From DTPS01 sp049591295 (lineage in GTDB: Bacteria > Acidobacteriota > UBA4820 > DSQY01), in contig JBAWEQ010000230.1 in assembly GCA_049591295.1 (NCBI GenBank), positions 11,649-75,648 of the forward strand: a stretch of DNA of 64,000 nt. Reading direction: 5' to 3'. Below, piece after piece: positions 16,508 through 25,357 of the stretch. The position numbers and the translations under genes were made by a program. Within the stretch, counting starts at the first letter, position 1. Every line of letters begins with the position of its first letter. Under the pieces are notes generated by a model. The model had not been told where the DNA came from, ran no database searches, and was given only the letters and a program-made list of their open reading frames with translations.

Positions 16508-18122
16508 GCCGGCCGGCCGGGCGCCCCAGCGAGTCGATGCCAAGGTCCTGATCGGGGGGGAGTGGTACCAGAAGGACGACCGCCTGGAGAGCCTCAACCC
16601 GGCCACCGGCGAGATCATCGGATACGCGCCCCTCTGCAACAAGGAGGACGTGGGTTTGGCCGTGCGCGCCGCCAGGGAGGCGCAGCCCTCCTGGGCGGCC
16701 CTGCCGCTGGATCGCAGGATCGGTCACCTGGAGACGCTGAGGGGGCTGGTGGCGCAGGAGGGCGACGCCCTGGCCTCTCTCATCACCCAGGAATCGGGCA
16801 AGCCGCTTCAGGAAGCCCACTTTTTGGAGATTCTGGGCACCCTCGATCTCATAGCCGGCCTCTGCAAGGGGGCGCCGGCCTACCTCGACGACCGCCGTGT
16901 GAGGGGAGGAAATCCTCTCCTGTGGGGGAAGCGCCACTGGATCCGCAGGGTGCCGCTCGGCGTGCTGGGAGTGATCTCGCCGTGGAACCTGCCGCTGGCC
17001 ATCCCCATGGGGCAGATCCTGCCCGCCCTCCTGGCCGGCAACACCGTCGTGTTCAAGCCGTCCGAACTCGCGCCGCTCGTGGGAACGAAGCTGGCTGGGC
17101 TCTTCCACCGGGCGGGCTTCCCTCCCGGCGTGCTCAACCTGGTGACGGGCGGGCGCGAGACGGGCGCCCATCTGGTGGAAGGCGGATTGGACGGCCTCCT
17201 CTTCACTGGGTCCACGGGCGCCGGACATGAAATCCAGGCTAAGCTAGCGCCGAGGCTCATCCCCACGGGGCTGGCGTTGGGGGGGAAGGACGCCTTCCTG
17301 GTTCTCCCGGACGCCCCGTTCGCGAGGACCGTCAACGGGGCCGCATGGGCGGCCTGCTCCGGGACCGGCCAGGCCTGCGCTTCCGCGGAGCGGTTCTTCG
17401 CGCCGGCCCACATGAAGGATAGATTCGCCGCCGCCGTGGCGGACAAGGTCGGGGCGCTCAGGGCTGGGAACGGCATGGAGGAGGGAGTCGAGGTCGGCCC
17501 CCTGATCTCTTCCCAGCAGCTCGAACGGGTTGAGGCCCACGTGCAAGAAGCCGTCTCGAAGGGGGCGCGCCTTCTGTGCGGCGGACGGCGACTGCCCGGC
17601 CCAGGCTTCTTCTTCCAGCCCACGGTACTGGTGGACGTGCCCCTGGACTGCGCTCTCATGAGGGAGGAGACCACGGGACCGGTGGTGCCCGTCATGGGGT
17701 ACGCCGACCTGGATGAGGCGGTCCGATGGACCAACGACTCTCGTTACGGCCTGTCCGCTTCGATCTGGACCGCGGATGTGGAGCGGGGCCTGGCCCTCGG
17801 CCGCCGGCTGGCCGTGGGCTCCGTCTGGATCAACGACGTCTCCTACATCCATACCCAGGCGCAGTTCCCCTGGGGCGGAATGAAGCAGTCCGGATCGGGC
17901 CGCACCCCCTGGCTTGGTTCGCTCCATGAATGGACCTCGATCCAGCTCCTGGGGGCCGACAGAGGTCAGCGGGAGGGAGAGCTCTGGTGGTTTCCCTACA
18001 GCTCCGACGGCCTGGACCTGGCTAGGCGGATGCGGTTTCTCCTCGCCGAGGGGCTGGCGGGACGCCTCATCAACCTGATACCCTTCTTCAAAGACCTGGT
18101 GAAGGTGAGAGGGACTCGTTGA
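16500..18122 (+). CDS. Aldehyde dehydrogenase family protein with atypical active site
   Basis: NAD(P)-dependent aldehyde oxidation is the family role. The 540-residue protein has the usual order: NPATGEIIGYAP, cofactor-binding ISPWNLPLAIPMGQ (catalytic Asn present), FKPSELAPL, FTGSTGAGH, and nucleophile Cys293 in GTGQACASAER. The position of the general-base Glu, normally in ELGGK exactly 34 residues before the Cys, is Ala259 (LALGGKDA; codon gcg at 17274-17276). A Glu follows at MREETTGPVVPV. The C-terminus is extended by about 40 residues with a hydrophobic stretch (AGRLINLIPFF), perhaps membrane-associating. Activity as a normal dehydrogenase is therefore uncertain; hydrolysis-deficient or acyl-transfer chemistry is possible. 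Confidence 0.9.
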   Translation: MSEPAGRAPQRVDAKVLIGGEWYQKDDRLESLNPATGEIIGYAPLCNKEDVGLAVRAAREAQPSWAALPLDRRIGHLETLRGLVAQEGDALASLITQESGKPLQEAHFLEILGTLDLIAGLCKGAPAYLDDRRVRGGNPLLWGKRHWIRRVPLGVLGVISPWNLPLAIPMGQILPALLAGNTVVFKPSELAPLVGTKLAGLFHRAGFPPGVLNLVTGGRETGAHLVEGGLDGLLFTGSTGAGHEIQAKLAPRLIPTGLALGGKDAFLVLPDAPFARTVNGAAWAACSGTGQACASAERFFAPAHMKDRFAAAVADKVGALRAGNGMEEGVEVGPLISSQQLERVEAHVQEAVSKGARLLCGGRRLPGPGFFFQPTVLVDVPLDCALMREETTGPVVPVMGYADLDEAVRWTNDSRYGLSASIWTADVERGLALGRRLAVGSVWINDVSYIHTQAQFPWGGMKQSGSGRTPWLGSLHEWTSIQLLGADRGQREGELWWFPYSSDGLDLARRMRFLLAEGLAGRLINLIPFFKDLVKVRGTR

Positions 18123-18123
18123 G

Positions 18124-18840
18124 ATGCTGCACGTGGGGATTACGGCGGACTGGGAAGAGGGCGAAGGAGGCCGCAAGCTCGTCCTGAGCCGGGAGTACTT
18201 CGAGTGGGTCAAGGGTGCGGGGCTCCTGCCCATCGCCCTGCCGGCGCTTCCGGGCTCCGAGGCGGAGGCCCTGGCGGGCCTGTCGGCCCTGGTGCTCTCG
18301 GGAGGCCACGACATTGCCCCCTCCCTCTACGGAGCCGATCCGGAACCCCGTCCCGGGGAGCACTACTCCCACCCCGACCGGACGGCGTTTGAATTCACGC
18401 TCCTCTGGCGCTGCCTGAAGCTCGGCGTTCCCGTTCTGGGCATCTGTCTGGGATGTCAGACCATCAACGCGGCCCTCGGCGGCGACCTGGTCCGGCACCT
18501 GGAGGACCCCCGCCTGCGGCACCGCCGAAGCGCTCCAGGAAAACCCTCTCCCCGCCACCGTCTTCACGTGGAGCCGGGCACCCTGGTGGCAAGCCTCTAT
18601 CCTGGTCGGGACACGAGGGTCCACTCCTCCCATCACCAGGCCGTGGGGAACCTGGCGGCGGGCTGGAGGATTACGGCGCGGGGTCCCGATGAGGTGCCCG
18701 AAGCCATCGAGCACCCCGCGCATCCGCGCGTCCTGGGCATCCAATGGCACCCGGAGCGAACGCCACGATCGCCCTTTTCGCGAAACCTCGGCCGCTGGCT
18801 CAGGGACCAGGCGGAGAGATATGGCGGGCATGGTGGATGA
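18124..18840 (+). CDS. Class I glutamine amidotransferase-like / gamma-glutamyl hydrolase (peptidase C26)
   Basis: The 238-residue cytoplasmic enzyme of the C26 (gamma-glutamyl-GABA hydrolase) group. Nucleophile elbow LGICLGCQTINAALGG holds the catalytic Cys near residue 112. The distal His and Glu are in GIQWHPER near residue 205. The oxyanion loop LVLSGGHDIAPSLYG and the substrate motif HSSHHQAV are also typical of this family. It starts one base after the aldehyde dehydrogenase stop. Together, an ALDH and a C26 hydrolase resemble part of a Puu-type putrescine or gamma-glutamyl-amine pathway, but no gamma-glutamyl synthetase or aminotransferase is present, so the substrate is open. Confidence 0.88.
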   Translation: MLHVGITADWEEGEGGRKLVLSREYFEWVKGAGLLPIALPALPGSEAEALAGLSALVLSGGHDIAPSLYGADPEPRPGEHYSHPDRTAFEFTLLWRCLKLGVPVLGICLGCQTINAALGGDLVRHLEDPRLRHRRSAPGKPSPRHRLHVEPGTLVASLYPGRDTRVHSSHHQAVGNLAAGWRITARGPDEVPEAIEHPAHPRVLGIQWHPERTPRSPFSRNLGRWLRDQAERYGGHGG

Positions 18841-18891
18841 GGGACGACAGATGAGGAATGAAGAAACCAAGGCGGGGATGAGCCCTTCGCT

Positions 18892-18920
18892 CCCTGTTTC
18901 CCTGTTTCCCTGTTTCCCTG
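18892..18920 (+). repeat. 8-bp tandem repeat upstream of dinG
   Basis: The unit CCCTGTTT occurs three times in a row (18892-18915) plus a five-base partial copy (18916-18920), ending 13 bases before the dinG ATG, where a ribosome site would be expected. Unit number could vary by slippage. Confidence 0.8.
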
Positions 18921-18933
18921 GCTCGATCTTCGC

Positions 18934-20874
18934 ATGAAAGGCCCCCGCCCGGAGGAGCCCGACTTTCGAGCGCTGCTCGGCCCCGAAGGGCCGCTGGCCA
19001 GGGAGCCCTTCTACGAGTACCGGCCCGGTCAGGAGGAGATGGCCGCCGCCGTTTGGCGCGCCCTGCGCCACGAGGGGTTCCTGTTGGCCGAGGCGGGGAC
19101 GGGAACGGGGAAAAGCCTGGCCTATCTGCTCCCGGCCGCCCACCTGGACCGCAGGGTCGTGATCTCAACGGGCACCAAGGCCCTCCAAGAGCAGCTGGCC
19201 AGGAAGGACATCCCGCTTCTTGAGCGGATTCTGGAGCGGCCTGTGCGCGCCGTAACGGTGAAGGGGCGCGCCAACTACCTGTGTCTCCATTACTGGCGCC
19301 GCTTTCTGGCGGAGCCGCTGTTCACCTCGCCGGCGGACGCGGCCCACCTGAAACGGCTGGAGGCCTGGGCCTCCTCCACCAAGACGGGCGACAAGGCCGA
19401 GTGGGATGGGATCCCTGAGGATTTCTCCACATGGCGGGAGATCAACGCGCGGGGAGAGCGCTGCCTGGGATCCTCCTGCCCGCTGTTCAACGACTGCCAC
19501 GTGGTTCAGCTCAGGCGCCAGGCCGAGGCCGCCGATCTGGTCGTGACCAACCACCACCTGCTCTGCGCCGACCTGGCGCTGAAGAACCGCTGGGACGCCG
19601 CCGCCCTGCCCGAGTACGCGCACCTCGTCATGGACGAGGCCCACGAGGCGGAGGAGGCGGCCACCTCCTTCTTCGGGGTGAGTGTGAGCCGCCGCATGGT
19701 GCAGGAGTGGCTCCACGACGCGGCGAAAGTCGCCGGCGGGGGCGAAGGCAATCTGAGCCGCATCCTGCAGGACGCAACGCAGGCGGTGCTCTTCTTCTTC
19801 GGACCCATAGAGGCCCGCGGGGAGCGGCGCGAGGTCATTCGTGCGGGCCGTCCCGGTGGGGGCGAGGAGGCCCTGCGCGAGAGGATGGACAATGCCCTGG
19901 ACGCCGCGGGCCTCGCCTTGCAGGGCACGGACGGCGGGGGCGAGGTGGAGGGGCTGCTGGGCCGGCTCGAAACCCTTCGGGAGGCCGTGGAGTTCGTGCT
20001 GGACGGCGCGGACGACGCCTACGTGCGCTACGTGGAGGCCCGCGGCCGGAACGTGATCCTGGGCGCCAGCCCCATCGACGTGGGGGATCTGATGCGCGAG
20101 AACCTCTACGGCCGGCTCAACGGCGCCGCCTTCACCTCGGCCACTCTCACGGTTGGGGGCTCCTTCGCCTATTTTAGAAGCCGCATGGGGATTCCCGAGG
20201 GGACCGAGGAACTCCGCCTGCCCAGTCCGTTCGACTACGGCCGGCAGGGCCTCCTCTACGTCCCGGCGCGATTTCCGGACCCCGGCGACGAGGGGTTTCT
20301 GGATGCCCTCCTGGCCGCCCTCCCCCCGTTGATCGGATTCTCCCGCGGCCGGGCCTTCGTGCTGTGCACCTCCTACCGCAACATGCGGGCCGTGGCCCAG
20401 TCCCTGGAAGCCCTGCTGCCCTTTCCGGTCCTGGTCCAGGGGGAGGAGCCCAAGGCGTTGCTGCTGGAGCGTTTCCGGCAGGCGGGCAACGCGGTGCTCG
20501 TGGCCACCGCCTCCTTCTGGCAGGGCGTGGACGTTCAGGGCGAGGCACTCTCTCTCGTGGTCATCGACAAGCTGCCCTTCGCCGCCCCCAACGATCCCCT
20601 GACCCAGGCGAGGATCGACGGCCTGCGAAAGTCCGGGCAGGACCCCTTCACGGGCTACCAGGTGCCCATGGCCGCCATCATGCTCCAGCAGGGGGTGGGC
20701 CGCCTGATCCGCTCCACGCGGGACCGGGGCGTGGTGGCCTGCTTCGACGTGAGGCTGAGGCGGAGATCCTACGGCCGGCTGCTGCTGGCCTCGCTCCCCC
20801 CCTTCGCCGTGACCGAGAGCCTGGACGCGGTGGAGGCCTTCTTCTCCTCCGAAGCCGAGCAGGAGGCGCCTTGA
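18934..20874 (+). CDS. dinG: DinG/XPD-family ATP-dependent DNA helicase
   Basis: 5'-3' superfamily 2 helicase, 646 residues, without the exonuclease domain of some Firmicute homologues. Walker A EAGTGTGKSLAYLLP is near residue 54, the DEAH box in LVMDEAHEAEEAA near 234, motif III-like SATLTVGGSFAYF, and the C-terminal motifs QGVGRLIRSTRDRGV. Four cysteines of the Fe-S cluster domain are visible: YLC then CLGSSCPLFNDC. These enzymes resolve R-loops and D-loops and help replication through transcription. No Shine-Dalgarno sequence precedes ATG 18934; instead there is an 8-bp tandem repeat. Its stop overlaps the next gene's TTG start. Confidence 0.94.
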   Translation: MKGPRPEEPDFRALLGPEGPLAREPFYEYRPGQEEMAAAVWRALRHEGFLLAEAGTGTGKSLAYLLPAAHLDRRVVISTGTKALQEQLARKDIPLLERILERPVRAVTVKGRANYLCLHYWRRFLAEPLFTSPADAAHLKRLEAWASSTKTGDKAEWDGIPEDFSTWREINARGERCLGSSCPLFNDCHVVQLRRQAEAADLVVTNHHLLCADLALKNRWDAAALPEYAHLVMDEAHEAEEAATSFFGVSVSRRMVQEWLHDAAKVAGGGEGNLSRILQDATQAVLFFFGPIEARGERREVIRAGRPGGGEEALRERMDNALDAAGLALQGTDGGGEVEGLLGRLETLREAVEFVLDGADDAYVRYVEARGRNVILGASPIDVGDLMRENLYGRLNGAAFTSATLTVGGSFAYFRSRMGIPEGTEELRLPSPFDYGRQGLLYVPARFPDPGDEGFLDALLAALPPLIGFSRGRAFVLCTSYRNMRAVAQSLEALLPFPVLVQGEEPKALLLERFRQAGNAVLVATASFWQGVDVQGEALSLVVIDKLPFAAPNDPLTQARIDGLRKSGQDPFTGYQVPMAAIMLQQGVGRLIRSTRDRGVVACFDVRLRRRSYGRLLLASLPPFAVTESLDAVEAFFSSEAEQEAP

Positions 20875-22325
20875 ATCGCGGAAGGGTCAAAGCCTCGTGG
20901 GTCAGGGTCCTGGCCGCGGCGGTGGGCTTGGGATTGCCCGTAGCCGCGCTGCCCCAGGAAACGGGCCAAGTCCACGCCGCCATCGGCGAGCTGCTCCCGC
21001 TCTGGTCCATCCTGCCCTTCGCGGGAATCCTGCTCTCCATAGCCCTCTTTCCGCTGATGGCTCCGCACTTCTGGCACCGGCACTACCCCAAGGTCTCCCT
21101 CTTCTGGGCGCTGGTCTTCGGCGTGCCCTTCCTGCTGGTCTACCGGATGAGCGCCTGGCACGAGGTGCTCCATATCTACCTCGTGGACTACGTCCCGTTC
21201 ATCATCCTTCTCTGGGGCCTCTTTGCGGTGTCGGGCGGATTGGTCCTGCGGGGGACCATGGCCGGGACTCCCAAGGTGAACACGCTCTTCCTCCTGATCG
21301 GCACGGTCATCGCCTCCTGGACCGGCACCACGGGCGCGGCGATGCTGCTCATCCGCCCCCTGCTGCGGGCTAACGCCGCCCGGCACCACAAGGCCCACGT
21401 GGTCGTCTTCTTCATCTTCCTGGTGGCCAACATCGGAGGGAGCCTCACACCGCTCGGCGATCCGCCCCTCTTCCTGGGGTTCCTGCACGGCGTGCCCTTC
21501 TTCTGGACGCTGCGGCTTCTGCCGATGATGGGTGCTGCCTCGGTGGTGCTGCTCGCGGTCTTCTATGGCATCGACAGGTACTACTTCCGGAAGGAACCGG
21601 ACGAGGTTCACAGGAAAGAGGAGACGGCCCAGACCCCGCTACGCCTAGACGGGTGGCACAACCTCTTCTACCTGGCCGGCATCCTGGGGGCGGTCCTGCT
21701 GTCGGGGTTCTGGCACGGGGGGGTGCTCGACGTGCTGGGCGTCCACCTGGAGGTGCAGGACCTCGTCCGCGATGCCATCATCGTGGCCATGGCCCTCCTC
21801 TCGGTGTGGACGACGCCTGGCCGCCTGAGGAAGGACAACGGGTTCACGTGGGAGCCCATCCGGGAGGTGGCCCTCCTCTTCGCCGGAATCTTCGCGACGA
21901 TCATCCCGGCCTTGGCCATCCTGAAGGCGGGCGAGAGCGGTCACATGGCTTTCCTGGTTGCCTCCGTCCGCGAGCCGTGGGAATACTTCTGGGCCGCCGG
22001 CGGGCTCTCGTCGTTCCTGGACAACGCTCCCACCTACTTGACCTTCTTCAACATGCAGCTCGGCAGGTTCTACCCCGGCCTGCCTGAATCGCAAGCCGTG
22101 GTCCAGCTGATTCAGACGCACGCACGTTTTCTCGAGGCGGTGGCCACGGGGGCGGTCTTCATGGGGGCCAACACGTACATCGGGAACGCGCCCAACTTCA
22201 TGGTGCGCTCGATCGCTGAGGAGGCTGGGGTGGATATGCCGTCCTTCTTCGGCTACCTATTCAAGTGGGCGGTCCCGATCCTCCTCCCGCTTTTCGTACT
22301 CATCAGCCTTATATTCTTTCTGTGA
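20871..22325 (+). CDS. Sodium:proton antiporter-like membrane protein (ArsB/NhaD/ion transporter superfamily)
   Basis: The 484-residue polytopic protein starts at TTG 20871, which shares bases with the dinG TGA and follows GCAGGAGGCGCC. An N-terminal cleavable-looking signal (VLAAAVGLGLPVAALPQ) precedes about ten to twelve transmembrane helices. NhaD/ArsB-like features include the duplicated half structure, TGTTGAAMLLIRPLLRAN, VANIGGSLTPLGDPPLFLGF in the first half, and LSSFLDNAPTYLTFFN and GANTYIGNAPNFMVRSIAEE in the second. These loop motifs line the ion path in the family. Sodium extrusion is the likely role; a different cation or carboxylate cannot be excluded. Confidence 0.88.
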   Translation: MNRGRVKASWVRVLAAAVGLGLPVAALPQETGQVHAAIGELLPLWSILPFAGILLSIALFPLMAPHFWHRHYPKVSLFWALVFGVPFLLVYRMSAWHEVLHIYLVDYVPFIILLWGLFAVSGGLVLRGTMAGTPKVNTLFLLIGTVIASWTGTTGAAMLLIRPLLRANAARHHKAHVVVFFIFLVANIGGSLTPLGDPPLFLGFLHGVPFFWTLRLLPMMGAASVVLLAVFYGIDRYYFRKEPDEVHRKEETAQTPLRLDGWHNLFYLAGILGAVLLSGFWHGGVLDVLGVHLEVQDLVRDAIIVAMALLSVWTTPGRLRKDNGFTWEPIREVALLFAGIFATIIPALAILKAGESGHMAFLVASVREPWEYFWAAGGLSSFLDNAPTYLTFFNMQLGRFYPGLPESQAVVQLIQTHARFLEAVATGAVFMGANTYIGNAPNFMVRSIAEEAGVDMPSFFGYLFKWAVPILLPLFVLISLIFFL

Positions 22326-22345
22326 TCGCGTTGTAGGAGGCGGCC

Positions 22346-22927
22346 ATGGCGGTCAGGTACGCCGAGCTGGTGGTTGACGGCCCACGGGGATGGGACATCG
22401 GGTTCATCCGTGGCTTTCTGCGCGCAAAGGGGCTGGCAGACAGGGTCCTGAACGCGGAAGCCGAAGGGTTCGACTGCGCCCACCTGCGGGAGCAGGTTCG
22501 TGAGTTCCTCCATCCCGCCGCTGAGACTCTGCACCTTCTCGTTCCCGAGGACCTCGTGCCCGACGTCCTCGCTGCCGTGGACGATTCGTCCAAGGCGGGA
22601 AGACCCATGGCGGTGCGGCACCGGCGCAGCGTCGCGGGGGCTCGGTTCCGGTTCACGGTCCACGTCTTCTCGAAGGAGCATGCGGAGCGCGCGAGGGCGA
22701 TCTTCGACGGCCTCCCGGAAGGCGTAGCGCTCTCCCCGGACGCGTCCTTCGAGGAGATCGTGGACGACGGCGTGAGAGGCGTGGACTTGTACGCGCCCGT
22801 CCACGCCTATGAGATGAAGGGGGAGGGAGCCGTGGAGGGAGATCTGGAAGGCGTGCTGGCCGTCCACCGAACCTGCCGGGACGACGAGCAGGTGCACCCG
22901 GAGGCGCTCCACATTCTGGCCGAGTAG
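22346..22927 (+). CDS. Hypothetical protein, 193 residues
   Basis: I do not recognise a family. The gene is convincing because TTGTAGGAGGCGGCC precedes the ATG and codon use matches neighbours. The product is soluble, slightly acidic and rich in short alternating helices and strands, with no cysteine pair, signal or membrane segment. Two similar-sized halves can be seen: residues 1-85 (AELVVDGPRGWDIGFIRGFL, LHLLVPEDLVPDVLAAVDD) and 90-193 (RFRFTVHVFSKEHAERAR, VDLYAPVHAYEMKGEG). Both have a strand-helix-strand rhythm like ACT or GYD-type sensor domains, but I cannot assert that. It lies 20 bases after the antiporter gene and is probably co-transcribed. Confidence 0.7.
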   Translation: MAVRYAELVVDGPRGWDIGFIRGFLRAKGLADRVLNAEAEGFDCAHLREQVREFLHPAAETLHLLVPEDLVPDVLAAVDDSSKAGRPMAVRHRRSVAGARFRFTVHVFSKEHAERARAIFDGLPEGVALSPDASFEEIVDDGVRGVDLYAPVHAYEMKGEGAVEGDLEGVLAVHRTCRDDEQVHPEALHILAE

Positions 22928-22933
22928 GGCCCC

Positions 22934-23045
22934 TTCACCGCCGGGACACGAAGGCGCCCCGGTTCATCTTCGGGCGACCGGTGCCAAGGTTCCCCTGCAA
23001 GAGCCCTCAATGTCTTTCTTGGTGCCTTGGTGACTTGGTGGTGAA
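22934..23045. repeat. MITE-like short repeat with imperfect terminal inverted repeats
   Basis: The left end TTCACCGCCGGGACACGAAG (22934 on) and the reverse complement of the right end, TTCACCACCAAGTCACCAAG, are imperfect inverted repeats. The right end reads as the tandem TTGGTGCCTTGGTGACTTGGTGG type that I recall from intergenic regions of many bacterial genomes. Length is about 112 bp. It sits between the orphan 193-residue gene and the hppA terminator and carries no frame. Confidence 0.6.
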
Positions 23046-23060
23046 CCCCTGAACTGCCCG

Positions 23061-23094
23061 AAAAAAAGGAGGGCGGGGAGTGATCCCCGCCCTC
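23061..23094 (-). terminator. Intrinsic terminator of hppA
   Basis: On the minus strand, the perfect 10-bp stem GAGGGCGGGG-ATCACT-CCCCGCCCTC (23094-23069) is followed within two bases by seven T residues (23067-23061). It begins about 20 bases after the hppA stop. Confidence 0.9.
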
Positions 23095-23116
23095 GATGTT
23101 TCCGGCAGGTTCTCGC

Positions 23117-25357
23117 CTAGATGAACAGAGGCGCGAGCACCAGCGTGATGGTGGAGAGCAGCTTGATGAGGACGTGCAGCGACGGGCCGGCGGTGTCCTT
23201 GAAGGGGTCGCCGACGGTGTCGCCCACCACGGCCGCGCCGTGGGTGGGGTTCTTCACCTTGTTGCCCTGGGCGTCAGTCAGGTACTTGCCGCCGTGGGCG
23301 CCCGATTCGATGTATTTCTTGGCGTTGTCCCAAGCGCCGCCGCCGTTGTTGAGGAAGAGGGCCATGAGGATGCCGCAGATGGTGCCGACCATGAGGAGGC
23401 CGGCCACGGACTCGGCGGCGATCAGGGGGTGTGCCGGTGAGGCGAAGAGAAGCTTGAAGAGGTAGCCCGTGGCGATGGGGGTCAGGACCACGAGAAGCCC
23501 GGGCGCCACCATCTGACGAAGGGCGGACTTGGTGACGATGTCCACGCAGGAGCCGTAATCCGGCTTGAAGTCCTTGGGGAACTGGATCATGTCGTTCAGC
23601 CTGGGCAGCTTGGCGTACTGCCTGCGGACCTCGGCGATGATTGCCTGCGCCGCCTTGCCCACGGCACGGATCGCCATGGAGGAGAACAGGAAGACCAGGG
23701 TGGCGCCGATGAGCCCGCCCACGAAGACCACGGGCTTGCTCAGATCCACGACGCCGAGCGGCTTGCCGGCGTACTTGCCGACCTCATCCATGTAGGCCTG
23801 GAAGAGCAGGAAGGCGGCGAGGCCCGCGGAACCCACGGCGTAACCCTTGGTCAGGGCCTTGGTGGTGTTGCCCACGGCGTCCAGGCGGTCGGTCTTCTTG
23901 CGGATCTCCTCCGGCTGTTCCGACATCTCGACGATGCCGCCGGCGTTGTCGGTGATTGGCCCGAAGGTGTCCATGGCCAGGATGTAGGCCGCCGTGGCGA
24001 GCATGCCCATCGTGGCCACGGCCGTCCCGAAGAGCCCAGCGCCGGGCATTCCGGGGATGCTCTCACCCAGGAAATAGGAGATCAGAAGGGCGGCGCTCAT
24101 GGAGAGGGCGGGCATCCAGACGCACTCGAGGCCGACGCCGATGCCGGCGATGATGTTCGTCGCGGGACCCGTGGTGGAGGCCTCTGCGATGGACTGCACG
24201 GGGCGAAAACGGTATTCGGTGTAGTACTGGGTGATGTAGACGAAGGCGACCGAGCAGAGGACGCCCACGATGCCGCAGAGGAAGAAGTGCCACCACGCAT
24301 CGGGCGCCTTGGGGCTGTTGAGGAGCCAGTAGGTGGCTCCGCCGAAGGCGATCATGGCCAGGACCACGGCCACGTAGTAGCCGCGGTTCAGGACCTGCAT
24401 GGGGTCCATCTTCTCTTCCTTGTCCATCCGCACGGACATGATCCCGATGATGCAGGCGATGATGCCGAAGGCGCGGGCCACGAGGGGGAACATCATGACG
24501 CCGATGATGCCCATAGAGAAGCCCACCCCTAGCTTATCGGCGGTGGTGGCCAGAGAAGCCCCGAGGATCATGGCGCCGATGTTCTCGGCGGCGGTGGATT
24601 CAAAGAGGTCGGCACCGCGGCCAGCGCAGTCGCCCACGTTGTCGCCCACCAGGTCGGCGATGACGGCGGGGTTCCGCGGGTCGTCTTCAGGGATGCCCGC
24701 CTCCACCTTACCCACGAGGTCGGCGCCCACGTCGGCGGCCTTGGTGTAGATTCCTCCGCCGAGCTGGGCAAACAGGGCCACGAAGGAGGCACCGAACCCG
24801 TAGCCGATGATCAGCAGGGGGATGTCCTCGGGCTTGGTCGTCTTGGAGGCATCCACGATGGCGTAGAGCCCAGCCACGCCCAGGAGGCTCATGGCCACCA
24901 CGAGAAGGCCGGACACCGCGCCGCCGCGAAGGGCGATCTGCATCGCGTCGTTCAGGCTCGTGAGGGCCGCGTTTGCGGTCCGGATGTTGCTTCGAATCGA
25001 AACCCACATGCCCACGTAACCGGCGAATACCGAGCAGAGGGCGCCGAGGACGAAGGAGAGGGTGATCCAGAAGGCCAGGTGCAGCGGGTTCTGAACTGGG
25101 TCGAACTGGTGGTGGGCACGGGCGAAGCCGTAACCGATGAAGAGGACGACGGCGAAGACGGCCGCTAGAACCAGGATGGTCCGGTTCTGCCTGCGCAGGA
25201 AGGCTTCAGCCCCCTCCTTGATGGCGTCCGAGATACGCCGCATGGCGTCGGAGCCGGTGGGCTTGCCCACGACCCACCGGGCAAGGAAGGCCGCGAACAA
25301 CAGCCCGAAGACGCTGATCCCGATGATCAGACTCATCAGCAACCACAATTCACTCAT
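23117..25357 (-). CDS. hppA: Membrane-bound proton-translocating pyrophosphatase, K+-independent type
   Basis: Couples PPi hydrolysis to H+ export or vacuolar-type pumping across the membrane. The 746-residue protein has about 16 transmembrane helices and the substrate site DVGADLVGKVEAGIPEDDPR with VGDNVGDCAGRGADLFES. The third cytoplasmic block holds FGPITDNAGGIVEMS. The determinant motif reads GNTTKA: Lys in place of Ala marks the K+-independent subclass. C-terminal DTVGDPFKDTAGPSLHVLIK is intact. ATGAAGGAGAGTCGCC supports the start. Transcription ends at a strong hairpin just downstream. PPi-driven pumping suits energy-limited life. Confidence 0.97.
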   Translation of the reverse strand: MSELWLLMSLIIGISVFGLLFAAFLARWVVGKPTGSDAMRRISDAIKEGAEAFLRRQNRTILVLAAVFAVVLFIGYGFARAHHQFDPVQNPLHLAFWITLSFVLGALCSVFAGYVGMWVSIRSNIRTANAALTSLNDAMQIALRGGAVSGLLVVAMSLLGVAGLYAIVDASKTTKPEDIPLLIIGYGFGASFVALFAQLGGGIYTKAADVGADLVGKVEAGIPEDDPRNPAVIADLVGDNVGDCAGRGADLFESTAAENIGAMILGASLATTADKLGVGFSMGIIGVMMFPLVARAFGIIACIIGIMSVRMDKEEKMDPMQVLNRGYYVAVVLAMIAFGGATYWLLNSPKAPDAWWHFFLCGIVGVLCSVAFVYITQYYTEYRFRPVQSIAEASTTGPATNIIAGIGVGLECVWMPALSMSAALLISYFLGESIPGMPGAGLFGTAVATMGMLATAAYILAMDTFGPITDNAGGIVEMSEQPEEIRKKTDRLDAVGNTTKALTKGYAVGSAGLAAFLLFQAYMDEVGKYAGKPLGVVDLSKPVVFVGGLIGATLVFLFSSMAIRAVGKAAQAIIAEVRRQYAKLPRLNDMIQFPKDFKPDYGSCVDIVTKSALRQMVAPGLLVVLTPIATGYLFKLLFASPAHPLIAAESVAGLLMVGTICGILMALFLNNGGGAWDNAKKYIESGAHGGKYLTDAQGNKVKNPTHGAAVVGDTVGDPFKDTAGPSLHVLIKLLSTITLVLAPLFI

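Noticed and set aside
20364..20870. In-frame upstream extension of the antiporter gene into dinG
   Set aside because: The translation is the shadow of dinG in another frame; TTG 20871 has the ribosome site and the signal peptide begins there.
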